Source: Thalassobacillus sp. CUG 92003 (lineage in GTDB: Bacteria > Bacillota > Bacilli > Bacillales > Halobacillaceae). From it: DNA of 64,000 nt. Positions 35,158 to 43,434 of the stretch are shown here, piece by piece. Position 1 is the stretch's first letter; each line of letters opens with the position of its first letter. The stretch is taken from assembly GCF_013618635.1 (NCBI RefSeq), contig NZ_JABLSJ010000002.1, forward strand, positions 310,001 to 374,000, written 5' to 3'. The position numbers were made by a program, and so were the translations under genes. A model generated the notes under the pieces. The model made no database searches. It worked only from the letters and a program-made list of their open reading frames with translations, and was not told the DNA's origin.

Positions 35158-35850
35158 ATGGAACATCATATTGGTATTGTAGAAGATGACCCGAATATTC
35201 GAGATATTGTAACTGGTTATTTATCGAAAGAAGGCTATCACATAGATGCAGTCGGTACAGCGGAGGACGCGTGGGAATTATTTGAGCGCACGCCTCCTGA
35301 TTTATGGGTGCTGGACATTATGCTCCCCGGGATGGACGGTTACGAGTTTTGTAAAAGTGTCAGGCAGTCGTCTGAAGTTCCAATCATCATCATTTCTGCA
35401 AAAGATGATGAAGTGGATAAAATTCTCGGGCTGGAACTAGGGGGCGATGATTATTTAACGAAACCGTTCAGTCCGCGAGAGTTGGTTGCTCGTGTCAAAC
35501 GGCAGCTCAAACGCTGGGACGTGATGCAGCCTGGTGCTGGGGAGTCAGGAAAAAGTTTATTTTCCGGCGATTTAGAATTGAACATTGAAGAACGACGTGT
35601 GTTCTGGGCCTCTGAGGAAGTGGATGTCACAGCGAAAGAGTTTGAAATGCTGAGAATACTGACTGAACAACAGAATCGTGCTTTTTCCCGGGAAGAATTG
35701 CTTGTAAAAATTTGGGGAAGCGATTATTTCGGTAGTGACCGCGCAGTGGACGATCTTGTGAAACGCTTGCGAAAGAAAATGAAAGACCTTCCCCTTGATA
35801 CCGTTTGGGGTTTTGGCTATCGACTTAGAAGCGGCGGCGGTTCAGGATGA
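35158..35850 (+). CDS. OmpR-type response regulator (CssR-like)
   Basis: This 230-aa regulator has a receiver domain with acidic pair Glu9/Asp10, phospho-acceptor Asp53 (WVLDIMLPGMDG) and KPFSPREL around Lys103, then an OmpR/PhoB winged helix (about 140-228, with DRAVDDLVKRLRKKM). It is encoded head-to-head with an HtrA-type protease, which suggests a secretion-stress regulator like CssR, but the sequence alone does not exclude other OmpR groups. The stop overlaps the kinase start (ATGA). RBS AAAGGGG precedes the ATG. Confidence 0.88.
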   Translation: MEHHIGIVEDDPNIRDIVTGYLSKEGYHIDAVGTAEDAWELFERTPPDLWVLDIMLPGMDGYEFCKSVRQSSEVPIIIISAKDDEVDKILGLELGGDDYLTKPFSPRELVARVKRQLKRWDVMQPGAGESGKSLFSGDLELNIEERRVFWASEEVDVTAKEFEMLRILTEQQNRAFSREELLVKIWGSDYFGSDRAVDDLVKRLRKKMKDLPLDTVWGFGYRLRSGGGSG

Positions 35851-37220
35851 AATTGCTTTATCAGCTAAATGCGGCCTTTACCGTGCTGCTTTTAGTCATT
35901 ATGTCGATTACGGCATTTTTTATTTACTCATTATTAATGGATATGCTTGTGCAAGATGAGCAGCGCCAGCTCCAGGCAAAAGGGGAATTGCTCATTGACG
36001 TCTTGAATGAAGAAAACGAGTCGATCAAAGCGTCTCAATTATCACAGCTTGTACAGGATGATGATTTTAGAATTCTATTGCTCGATCAAACACAAGGTGA
36101 GCCTGTTTACTCGACGCTCCCAGCTGAAACCTCAGCGGATTGGGCTGCTCGCTATAATCAAGAGTTGCATGAACAAGATTTATGGGAAAGCGCAAATGAA
36201 AGTTTTGTTGTCTATGATTTACCGATAACCCCGCGAGAGAGCGGGCTAGTACTTGTCATGGCCACGCCGTTGAATGATTTGCAGGCCGTGCAGTCCGTAT
36301 TTGCTACACGCATGATAGCCGTACTGCTGATCGGCCTTGTGCTGGCTGTCACACTGAGTTACTTTTTAACGCGCAGGTTAGTCACGCCGTTGACGCGTTT
36401 GAAGCAAGAACTGAAAAAAATAGAAAAGCGGCAATTTGAGGCCATTGAACCGATTAAGGCGAGTGGTGAGATTAAAGAGGTGGAACAAAGCGTCCGGCAT
36501 ACAGCAGCAGAATTAGAGCGTTATATTCTATCGCAGAAACAATTTTTTCAAAATGCTTCGCATGAATTGAAAACACCTCTTATGTCCATTCAAGGGTACG
36601 CCGAAGGGATAAGGGATGGTATTTTTCAAGGAGATGAGGCTGATCGTGGACTCAACGTCATGGTCAGTGAAACGGAGCGGCTCAAGAAAATCGTAAATGA
36701 AATGATTTTACTTGCTAAACTGGAGAGTAATGAGGATATCTACCATCCCGGAGAAGCAGACGTGGTCAACCTCCTTATCCAGGCCAAGGATCGATTATAC
36801 CCGCTTGCCTCGGAACAGGAAGTGGACATTCGCGTTGAAGAAACAGGGTCGTTCATCACATACGTGGATGAAGAAAAAATTCTGCAAGCCTTAATTAACA
36901 TTATTGGTAATGCTATCCGTCATGCTGATGCTGTCATCACGATTGAAAAAGAAGTACAAGACCAGAACATTACGATTAAAATCGTTGATGACGGGGATGG
37001 GATACCCGACGAACTCCTGCCTCACTTATTTGAACGTTTCATTAAAGGAAAAGAAGGAGAAACAGGATTAGGATTAGCCATTTCAAGAGCGATCATCGAA
37101 CGAAGCGGCGGGAAAATCCATGCCTATAATAACCCTGTTCAGGAGGGTGCTGTGTTTGTGATCACCTTGCCGAAACAAGCGGACGATAAATTAAAGGAGC
37201 GTGACCATCATGAAAGCTAA
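35847..37220 (+). CDS. Sensor histidine kinase (CssS-like)
   Basis: The 457-aa kinase has membrane segments at about 8-30 and 155-174 flanking a roughly 120-residue extracytoplasmic sensor, a HAMP-like linker (175-228), HisKA with phospho-acceptor His239 (NASHELKTPLM) and HATPase_c with VDDGDGIPDEL and the GLGLAISRAI loop. It should phosphorylate the preceding regulator. By the protease next door it is probably a secretion-stress sensor of CssS type; this is inference from synteny. It overlaps the regulator by 4 bases and the thioesterase by 11 bases. Confidence 0.88.
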   Translation: MKLLYQLNAAFTVLLLVIMSITAFFIYSLLMDMLVQDEQRQLQAKGELLIDVLNEENESIKASQLSQLVQDDDFRILLLDQTQGEPVYSTLPAETSADWAARYNQELHEQDLWESANESFVVYDLPITPRESGLVLVMATPLNDLQAVQSVFATRMIAVLLIGLVLAVTLSYFLTRRLVTPLTRLKQELKKIEKRQFEAIEPIKASGEIKEVEQSVRHTAAELERYILSQKQFFQNASHELKTPLMSIQGYAEGIRDGIFQGDEADRGLNVMVSETERLKKIVNEMILLAKLESNEDIYHPGEADVVNLLIQAKDRLYPLASEQEVDIRVEETGSFITYVDEEKILQALINIIGNAIRHADAVITIEKEVQDQNITIKIVDDGDGIPDELLPHLFERFIKGKEGETGLGLAISRAIIERSGGKIHAYNNPVQEGAVFVITLPKQADDKLKERDHHES

Positions 37221-37728
37221 AACATGTATAGATTCTTTGGCGATCAAAAATTCGCATGTGCTGCCACCGGATACGAACAGCCATGGTACATTATTTGGAG
37301 GAAGATTAATGGGCTATATCGATGATGTCGCTGCGATTGCTGCAACAAGACATTGCCGCAGTCCTGTCGTAACTGCCTCGACCGACTCTGTCGATTTTTT
37401 ACATCCGGTTTATGAAGGGGACACCATTTGTCTAGAAGCATTTGTTACGTGGACCCACAACACGTCAATGGAAATATTCGTTAAAGCGATAACAGAAAAC
37501 TTGCTCACCGGAGATCGAAAGTTGTGTACAACAGCGTTTCTCTCTATGGTCGCCGTCGATGAAAACAACAAGCCGACCGAAGTTCCACCTGTTCAACCAG
37601 TATCAGAAGAAGAGAAATGGCTCCATGAAGGTGCTCCGAAAAGGCATGAAGCAAGAAAAGCCCGGCGCAAAGAATCCAAAGGGATGGCCGACATGTTCGG
37701 TACTGATTTGCCGTGGAATAAAGCGTAA
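37210..37728 (+). CDS. Acyl-CoA thioesterase (hotdog fold, YkhA/BFIT-like)
   Basis: This 172-aa hotdog-fold enzyme hydrolyses acyl-CoA. The conserved PPDTNSHGTLFGGRLMGYID (about 17-36) holds the HGTxFGG active-site loop with Asp36, and STDSVDFLHPV with WTHNTSMEIFV gives the CoA-binding strands. The C-terminal tail is highly basic (RHEARKARRKESK). ATG 37210 lies 10 bases after AAAGGAGC and inside the kinase gene, so it is translationally coupled to the two-component system, whose link with acyl-CoA metabolism is not evident. Confidence 0.88.
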   Translation: MKAKTCIDSLAIKNSHVLPPDTNSHGTLFGGRLMGYIDDVAAIAATRHCRSPVVTASTDSVDFLHPVYEGDTICLEAFVTWTHNTSMEIFVKAITENLLTGDRKLCTTAFLSMVAVDENNKPTEVPPVQPVSEEEKWLHEGAPKRHEARKARRKESKGMADMFGTDLPWNKA

Positions 37729-37801
37729 TAACGAAAACTGCTCGGGATGACAGGCTGGTTCGACAGATAGCTGGTAAAAAGCGATATTTTGACTATTTCT
37801 G

Positions 37802-37823
37802 CAGCCTCCCGGGCTGTTTTTTT
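37802..37823 (+). terminator. Probable terminator of two-component/thioesterase unit
   Basis: CAGCC TCCCG GGCTG followed by seven T residues. The stem is only five GC-rich base pairs. Confidence 0.55.
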
Positions 37824-37849
37824 GCTTTCAAGGAAGAAATTGCTCTCAG

Positions 37850-37933
37850 GTTGCTTGCATAGCACTCGAAGTTGCTTACAAACCAGTAAAAGTTGCGTGC
37901 ATATGCAGATAAGTTGCATGGAAAACGACTAAA
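37850..37933 (+). repeat. 21-bp phased GTTGC array (4 units)
   Basis: GTTGC occurs at 37850, 37871, 37892 and 37913, spaced exactly 21 bp. The units follow a loose consensus GTTGCNTRCAWA plus about 9 variable bases ending AA. The array lies between a terminator and the AGCS symporter gene. Confidence 0.7.
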
Positions 37934-38047
37934 CTCAATCATATGCTCTATTTCAATTTTCACTTTTCCTGGGACAGAATCATTGATACAGTGGGAGATA
38001 TTGGATGAAACGTTCAAGAATGTCAAGTTTTGAAGGAGGCAGCAGGT

Positions 38048-39475
38048 GTGTTAGAGACATTACTCAGTGAGTTAAATACGTACATGTGGGGCTACATATT
38101 GATAGCCGCTTTATTAGGTTTGGGATTGTGGTTTTCCATTCAATTAAAGTTTGCTCAATTCCGGTATATTCCTGAAATGTTCCGCGTGTTGTTTGATAAA
38201 CGTGCCATATCGGCGAAAGGTAAAAAAGGCACCTCAGCATTTCAGGCTTTTACCATCAGTACCGCTTCCCGTGTTGGGACGGGCAATTTGGCCGGGGTGG
38301 CAGCAGCGATTTCATTAGGAGGTCCTGGCGCCGTATTCTGGATGTGGATGATTGCCCTTTTAGGAGGAGCTTCGAGCTTTATCGAAAGCACCCTCGCCCA
38401 AATCTATAAAATTCCCGAGCGTAACCAGTACCGGGGCGGCCCTGCCTACTACATGGAAAAGGGGTTGAATAACCGAAAATTAGGGATCGTGTTTGCGGTT
38501 ATCATTACGTTTACATATGGACTTGTCTTCAGCTCTGTCCAGTCCAATACCATCCGCTTGGCTTTCGAAAATTCGTTCGGTACTGATCGCTGGGTTATGG
38601 CAGCCATCCTCACGCTTATCGTCGGGTTGATTATTTTTGGCGGTTTAAAGCGGATTGCACAAGTAACGCAGTATATCATTCCGATTATGGCTGTCTTTTA
38701 TATTATTTTAGCTTTCTATGTGTTTTTTAATAACTTCGGGATGGTACCAGATATGGTTGCGATGATTTTTAATGGGGCGTTTGGTTTTCAAGAGGTAGCC
38801 GGCGGAACAGTCGGTGCAGCCCTTATGAATGGCATCAAACGTGGCTTATTTTCGAACGAAGCTGGTATGGGTAGTGCCCCGAACGCTGCAGCGACGTCTG
38901 AAGTGACGCACCCCGTTAAACAGGGACTCATTCAGACGCTTGGCGTTTTCACCGACACGATACTCATTTGCAGTGCGACGGCATTCATCATCATGGTGTC
39001 CGGCGATTACGTGCAGTCAGAAGCAGACGGTATCCAGCTCACTCAATTAGCATTTGAAAATCAACTCGGGCAATGGGCTTCGATTTTTATCGCTGCTGCT
39101 ATATTTCTGTTTGCGTTTAGTTCAATCATCGGCAATTACTATTATGGCGAGACCAATATTGAATTCATAAATAACGGTTCCAACGGGATTTTTATTTATC
39201 GAATTGCCGTGTTGCTTATGGTGATTTTCGGTGCTATGTCCGAGTTCACGCTGGTTTGGTCGTTAGCTGATTTATCCATGGGCATCATGGCGTTGATTAA
39301 CTTATATGCCATTGCCAAATTGTCTAAGGTCGCTTACGCTGCTTTGCAGGACTATAGCAGGCAAAAAGCGTCCGGACAGGATCCGGTCTTCTACCAGGAT
39401 CATTTGCCGGGTGTATCGGGCATGTCTTATTGGAGACGTGATCAAACAGCTGAAAAAGAACAGCAATCCTCTTAA
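38048..39475 (+). CDS. AGCS family sodium:amino-acid symporter
   Basis: The 475-aa membrane protein belongs to the alanine/glycine:cation symporters, importing small neutral amino acids with Na+ or H+. About ten hydrophobic segments are seen. Family motifs include TASRVGTGNLAGVAAAI (about 78-94), GGPGAVFWMW, and GLFSNEAGMGSAPNAAAT (about 270-287). Substrate could be alanine, glycine or glutamine. I place the start at GTG 38048, 8 bases after AAGGAGG; the longer frame would begin inside that site. A strong terminator follows and a 21-bp repeat array precedes it. Confidence 0.93.
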   Translation: MLETLLSELNTYMWGYILIAALLGLGLWFSIQLKFAQFRYIPEMFRVLFDKRAISAKGKKGTSAFQAFTISTASRVGTGNLAGVAAAISLGGPGAVFWMWMIALLGGASSFIESTLAQIYKIPERNQYRGGPAYYMEKGLNNRKLGIVFAVIITFTYGLVFSSVQSNTIRLAFENSFGTDRWVMAAILTLIVGLIIFGGLKRIAQVTQYIIPIMAVFYIILAFYVFFNNFGMVPDMVAMIFNGAFGFQEVAGGTVGAALMNGIKRGLFSNEAGMGSAPNAAATSEVTHPVKQGLIQTLGVFTDTILICSATAFIIMVSGDYVQSEADGIQLTQLAFENQLGQWASIFIAAAIFLFAFSSIIGNYYYGETNIEFINNGSNGIFIYRIAVLLMVIFGAMSEFTLVWSLADLSMGIMALINLYAIAKLSKVAYAALQDYSRQKASGQDPVFYQDHLPGVSGMSYWRRDQTAEKEQQSS

Positions 39476-39487
39476 CGCGAGCGAATG

Positions 39488-39527
39488 GCCTCCGAACCGC
39501 GTGAATCGGTTTTCGGAGGCTTTTTAT
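39488..39527 (+). terminator. Terminator of AGCS symporter gene
   Basis: GCCTCCGAAccg / cggttTTCGGAGGC hairpin followed by TTTTTA. Confidence 0.85.
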
Positions 39528-39569
39528 GATATCATGGAACACAGATTGAAAAATGTAAGGATGGTTGTA

Positions 39570-41468
39570 ATGAGCATATTAGCCGTAGACCAACTCAGTA
39601 AAAATTATGGCGATAAACAGTTGTTTCAAGATATATCGTTTCACGTCTCAAAAGGACAGCGAATCGGTCTGATCGGCGTAAATGGTACAGGTAAATCCAC
39701 ATTATTGAAAGTCTTGGCGGGGTTGGACTCTCCGGATCAGGGCACAATGAAACACGCTAAAGATTTTCAGATTGAATACTTGCCTCAAGAGCCTGAGCTT
39801 GAAGAAGATCGGACAGTGCTGGAACAAATTTACTATGGGAATACAGATGTTATGGTAACGTTGCGGAAATACGAGGAAGCCCTGATTGCCCTGGAAGCTG
39901 ACCCTTCTAGCCAAGACGCTCAAAGTCAATTGATCAACATGCAGCAGAAAATGGATGAACAGGATGCCTGGGAAGCGAATACCGTTGCTAAAACTGTGTT
40001 GACGAAGCTCGGGATATCAGCGTATCACAAAAAGGTTTCTGAACTCTCAGGGGGACAAAAGAAACGGGTGGCGATTGCAAAATCACTCATCCAACCCGCT
40101 GATTTGTTGATTCTTGATGAGCCGACGAACCACTTGGATAACAACACGATCGAATGGTTGGAGGATTACCTGGCTCATTATCGCGGCGCCTTGATTGTGG
40201 TCACGCACGATCGTTATTTCTTGAATCGTGTCACCAACTTGATTTATGAACTGGATCTTGGCCGGTTATATATCTACGAGGGGAACTATGAAACGTATTT
40301 AGAAAAAAAGGCCGAACGGGAAGAGTGGGAGCTGCAAGCTGAGCAGAAATTGCAAAATACGCTGCGAAGAGAACTAGCCTGGCTGAAACGAGGACCCAAA
40401 GCGAGAGGAACGAAACAGAAAGCCAGGAAAGAACGCGTCGAGTCTCTACAGCAGGAAAGCTTCTCACGACAGAACCAATCGGTCGATATGGATATAGGCT
40501 CAACGAGACTTGGTAATCAAGTGATTGAGCTGAAAGATGTCAGCAAATCGTTTGCCGGCGTTCCGTTTATTAAAGATTTTAACTACTTGGTCGTACCTGG
40601 CGAGAGACTGGGTATTATTGGACCAAATGGATCGGGTAAAACAACGTTGTTGAACCTTATGGCTCAACGGCTTCAGCCTGACCAAGGTGAAGTGAATCTG
40701 GGGAACACCGTCAAGATCGGTTATTATACCCAAGACCATCAGGAAATGGATGAAAAACTGCGGGTGATTGAGTATATTAAAGAAGCGGCGGAAGTGATTA
40801 CGACCAATAAAGGCAAAGAAATCACCGCTGAACAAATGCTCGAGCGTTTTCTTTTTCCGCGCTCCCAGCAATGGAGCTATATCGGGCGTTTATCTGGAGG
40901 GGAGCGTCGTCGTCTTTATTTACTACGCGTGTTGATGGGGGAGCCGAACGTATTGTTCTTAGACGAACCGACCAATGATTTAGACACGGAAACCCTCAGT
41001 ATCCTTGAAGATTACCTGGAACAGTTTCCTGGCGTAGTGATTACGGTTTCTCACGATCGTTACTTTTTGGATCGTGTCGTAGCTAAACTCCTCTCCTTTG
41101 AAAACACGGGAGAGATTCAACCGTTTTACGGGAACTATAGCGAATACATGGATGAGCAGAAACAAGTCAGACAAGAGGCTGTAACCAGTGAAACACAATC
41201 CGAACCAAAACAGCGGCCAGAGCGATCGGAACGAAAGCGTAAACTCTCTTATCGCGAGCAAAAAGAGTGGGACACAATCGAAGATGACATAATGGAAGTG
41301 GAGAACAGCCTGGACGCAATTAAACAGCAGATAGCTGATGCAGGAAGCGATATTGATCAAGTTCAGGACCTTTACCAGGCACAAGAGGATAAAGAGAAAG
41401 AACTAGAAGCTAAAATGGAACGGTGGGAAGAACTTTCCCTGTTAGTAGAGGAGATTGAAAAAAGCTAG
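39570..41468 (+). CDS. ABC-F ATPase (YfmR/Uup-like)
   Basis: This 632-aa soluble protein has two ABC ATPase domains, no membrane segments, and a coiled-coil C-terminal domain (about 550-630), as in Uup and B. subtilis YfmR. Walker A motifs are GVNGTGKST and GPNGSGKTT; signatures are LSGGQKKR and LSGGERRR; Walker B are LLILDEPTNHLD and VLFLDEPTNDLD. ABC-F factors act on the ribosome, YfmR in resolving stalled translation. I start at ATG 39570; the open frame reaches back to 39306 but there overlaps the end of the symporter gene and its terminator. Confidence 0.92.
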   Translation: MSILAVDQLSKNYGDKQLFQDISFHVSKGQRIGLIGVNGTGKSTLLKVLAGLDSPDQGTMKHAKDFQIEYLPQEPELEEDRTVLEQIYYGNTDVMVTLRKYEEALIALEADPSSQDAQSQLINMQQKMDEQDAWEANTVAKTVLTKLGISAYHKKVSELSGGQKKRVAIAKSLIQPADLLILDEPTNHLDNNTIEWLEDYLAHYRGALIVVTHDRYFLNRVTNLIYELDLGRLYIYEGNYETYLEKKAEREEWELQAEQKLQNTLRRELAWLKRGPKARGTKQKARKERVESLQQESFSRQNQSVDMDIGSTRLGNQVIELKDVSKSFAGVPFIKDFNYLVVPGERLGIIGPNGSGKTTLLNLMAQRLQPDQGEVNLGNTVKIGYYTQDHQEMDEKLRVIEYIKEAAEVITTNKGKEITAEQMLERFLFPRSQQWSYIGRLSGGERRRLYLLRVLMGEPNVLFLDEPTNDLDTETLSILEDYLEQFPGVVITVSHDRYFLDRVVAKLLSFENTGEIQPFYGNYSEYMDEQKQVRQEAVTSETQSEPKQRPERSERKRKLSYREQKEWDTIEDDIMEVENSLDAIKQQIADAGSDIDQVQDLYQAQEDKEKELEAKMERWEELSLLVEEIEKS

Positions 41469-41477
41469 GGTAGTGAT

Positions 41478-41515
41478 AAAGCAAGCAGTCGGATGCCGAT
41501 ATGCTTGCTTTTTTA
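41478..41515 (+). terminator. Terminator of ABC-F gene
   Basis: AAAGCAAGCA / TGCTTGCTTT hairpin followed by TTTTTT. Confidence 0.85.
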
Positions 41516-41640
41516 TTGCTTGGCACTGTTAAAGTTTAGTGTTGATATGACTAAAAAAATAAGAACTTCCAATTTTATGGGAGTCCTTCATTTTTTATAT
41601 ATTGGGCTAATTCAACTAAAACCCCGCAATAATGGAAGAG

Positions 41641-41830
41641 TTATAAAAACTCAAGACTTAATCCAACGTAGATTAAAAGTGACACAATGGCAAATCCAGA
41701 AAAGAATAATCCTTTCTGAAACCTTGTCCAATTTTTCATCCACCCCCAACGCTTTCGATCTACATCTAACCAAAAGATAATCCACTACTACCACTAATAA
41801 AACAATTACTAAAGCTGCGGAGATACCCAA
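41641..41830 (-). pseudogene. Possible frameshifted small membrane protein
   Basis: Read on the minus strand, GGAGGGG is followed by TTG at 41830 and a hydrophobic start (GISAALVIVLLVVVV). After the micro-repeat GTGGTAGTAGTGG the other frame continues convincingly as IIFWLDVDRKRWGWMKNWTR and then a second hydrophobic segment ending LSLEFL at 41641. The two frames joined would give a two-TM protein of about 62 aa. Without the shift the first frame encodes 57 aa. I cannot decide between a sequencing error, a real mutation or chance. Confidence 0.35.
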
Positions 41831-41968
41831 AGAACCCCTCCAATTCTGTAAGTATTTTAACTATATCATCATCAATCCAAATAATACCAGGAAAGAAGTG
41901 AGATACTCATTATATGTATTTATCTTGAATTCAAGTCTTCAACTAATCTGCCCTATAGTGAAAAACTC

Positions 41969-41986
41969 CGTTTCGAGATAAATATC
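41969..41986 (+). repeat. 18-bp sequence identical to 1000-1017
   Basis: The same 18-mer starting CGTTTCGAGATAAA as near the left edge; here no family-A palindrome accompanies it. Confidence 0.6.
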
Positions 41987-41988
41987 AA

Positions 41989-42020
41989 GTCAGAGCTCCC
42001 GGGCGCTTGCGCCTTTTTTC
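41989..42020 (+). repeat. Short copy of the repeat end at 4126-4158
   Basis: GTCAGAGCTCCCGGGCGCTTGCGCCTTTTTTC shares its layout with 4126-4158. The GGCGC/GCGCC-like hairpin with T-tract could also act as a terminator. Confidence 0.55.
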
Positions 42021-42139
42021 TGTGAAAATCACGAAAATTGTCGGAAAAAAAACGATAAAAAGCAATGAACAACATTTGTAATCAATTTGAAATATGAAAT
42101 AATAGACAATGTGAAACTATGGAAAGTGGGGATGAACTC

Positions 42140-43381
42140 ATGCCAGAGACTAAAATGCTGGAGCAATATGCTGAACTAGCACTACGAACAGGTGTCAATC
42201 TTCAACATAATCAAAAGCTTATGATTAATTCCACCATTGAAGGTGCAACGTTTACACGTATCGTAGCACGGAAAGCGTATGAACTTGGTGCGAAGGACGT
42301 TCACATTAATTGGACGGATGATGAACTCACACGCTTAAAGTTTGAATATGCTGACCAGGACGTTTTGGCAGAAGTGCCGGAATGGAAAGTTAAAATGTAT
42401 GACACGTTTGCAGAAGAGGGTTCTGCCGTCTTGTCGATCAGAGCGACGGATCCTGACTTACTGAAAGGAATCGATCCTGCCAAAATTGCGGCCGCTAACA
42501 AAGCCGGCGCTCAAGCAATGAGTAATTTCCGCAATTACACGATGAACGATCGTATTCAATGGTCGATTGTAGCCATACCTATTGATGCATGGGCGCAGAA
42601 GATATTCCCGGATGAGCCGGCAGAACAGGCGAAGGAAAAGCTTTGGGAGCAAATTTTCAGTATTGTCAGAGTGGATCAAGACAATCCGGTCGAAGCATGG
42701 CAAGAACATAACGACATTCTTGCTCAGGCGCGGGAATTTTTGAACCGCAGGCAATATCATACGTTGGTTTATAAAGCGCTGGGTACAGATTTGAAAGTCC
42801 AGCTGCCTAAGAATCATATTTGGAAAGGCGGATCAACGACCACGGAGAAGCAGAATATTCCATTTAACGCTAATATGCCGACAGAAGAAGTATTCACTGT
42901 CCCGCATAAATATGGGGTTGATGGCGTTGTCTCCAGTACGAAACCCCTTAATTACGGGGGCAATTTAATTGAAAATTTCACCCTAACATTTAAAGATGGC
43001 AAGGTCGTGGATTATCAGGCAGAAAAAGGGCAGGACACGCTGCAGCATTTGCTGGATACCGACGACGGTGCCCGGAGGTTGGGAGAATTGGCACTTGTGC
43101 CGCATCACTCACCGATTTCTCAGTCTGGCTTAATTTTCTATAACACGTTATATGACGAAAATGCATCCTGTCATTTAGCGTTAGGAAAAGCATATCCGAA
43201 TAGCTTGCAAGGCGGGTCCGATATGGATGAAGCCGACCTTGACCAGAACGGTGTCAATCACAGCCTGACGCATGTAGATTTCATGGTGGGATCTGGTCAA
43301 CTGGATATTGATGGTGTGTTAGCCGACGGAAGTCCCGAGCCATTGATGCGAAAAGGAAATTGGGCAATCGAATTTGAATAA
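42140..43381 (+). CDS. ampS: M29 family aminopeptidase (AmpS-like)
   Basis: The 413-aa cytoplasmic metallopeptidase belongs to family M29 (thermophilic aminopeptidase T/AmpS). Candidate co-catalytic metal ligands are in the N-/C-terminal conserved stretches NMPTEEVFTVPHKYGVDG (about 248-265), ELALVPHHSPIS (about 318-329), FYNTLYDENASCHLALG (about 336-352) and HVDFMVGSG near 383. It trims N-terminal residues from peptides with low specificity. ATG 42140 follows AAGTGGGG; an ATG seven codons earlier lacks a site. It ends in a hairpin shared with the convergent anti-sigma gene. Confidence 0.92.
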   Translation: MPETKMLEQYAELALRTGVNLQHNQKLMINSTIEGATFTRIVARKAYELGAKDVHINWTDDELTRLKFEYADQDVLAEVPEWKVKMYDTFAEEGSAVLSIRATDPDLLKGIDPAKIAAANKAGAQAMSNFRNYTMNDRIQWSIVAIPIDAWAQKIFPDEPAEQAKEKLWEQIFSIVRVDQDNPVEAWQEHNDILAQAREFLNRRQYHTLVYKALGTDLKVQLPKNHIWKGGSTTTEKQNIPFNANMPTEEVFTVPHKYGVDGVVSSTKPLNYGGNLIENFTLTFKDGKVVDYQAEKGQDTLQHLLDTDDGARRLGELALVPHHSPISQSGLIFYNTLYDENASCHLALGKAYPNSLQGGSDMDEADLDQNGVNHSLTHVDFMVGSGQLDIDGVLADGSPEPLMRKGNWAIEFE

Positions 43382-43391
43382 TGCCAAACGT

Positions 43392-43434
43392 AAGGACCTG
43401 AACGATAATTTAACGCGTTCAGGTCCTTCTTTTA
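43392..43434. terminator. Bidirectional terminator, ampS / anti-sigma
   Basis: Perfect 13-bp stem AAGGACCTGAACG / CGTTCAGGTCCTT; the T-tract overlaps the anti-sigma stop codon. Confidence 0.85.

Larger units (their letters stand above)
41516..42139. other. Intergenic region with small broken ORF and short repeats
   Basis: This AT-rich 620-bp gap holds a possible frameshifted small membrane-protein gene (41641-41830, minus), the 18-mer copy at 41969 and a GC-rich short repeat at 41989. I see no other gene. Confidence 0.5.

Noticed and set aside
39306-39569. 88-residue N-terminal extension of the ABC-F protein
   Set aside because: It overlaps the end of the symporter gene in another frame and a strong terminator; ATG 39570 starts at the normal family N-terminus.
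43392-43434. Small RNA gene between ampS and the anti-sigma gene
   Set aside because: The perfect hairpin with T-tract is fully explained as a bidirectional terminator.
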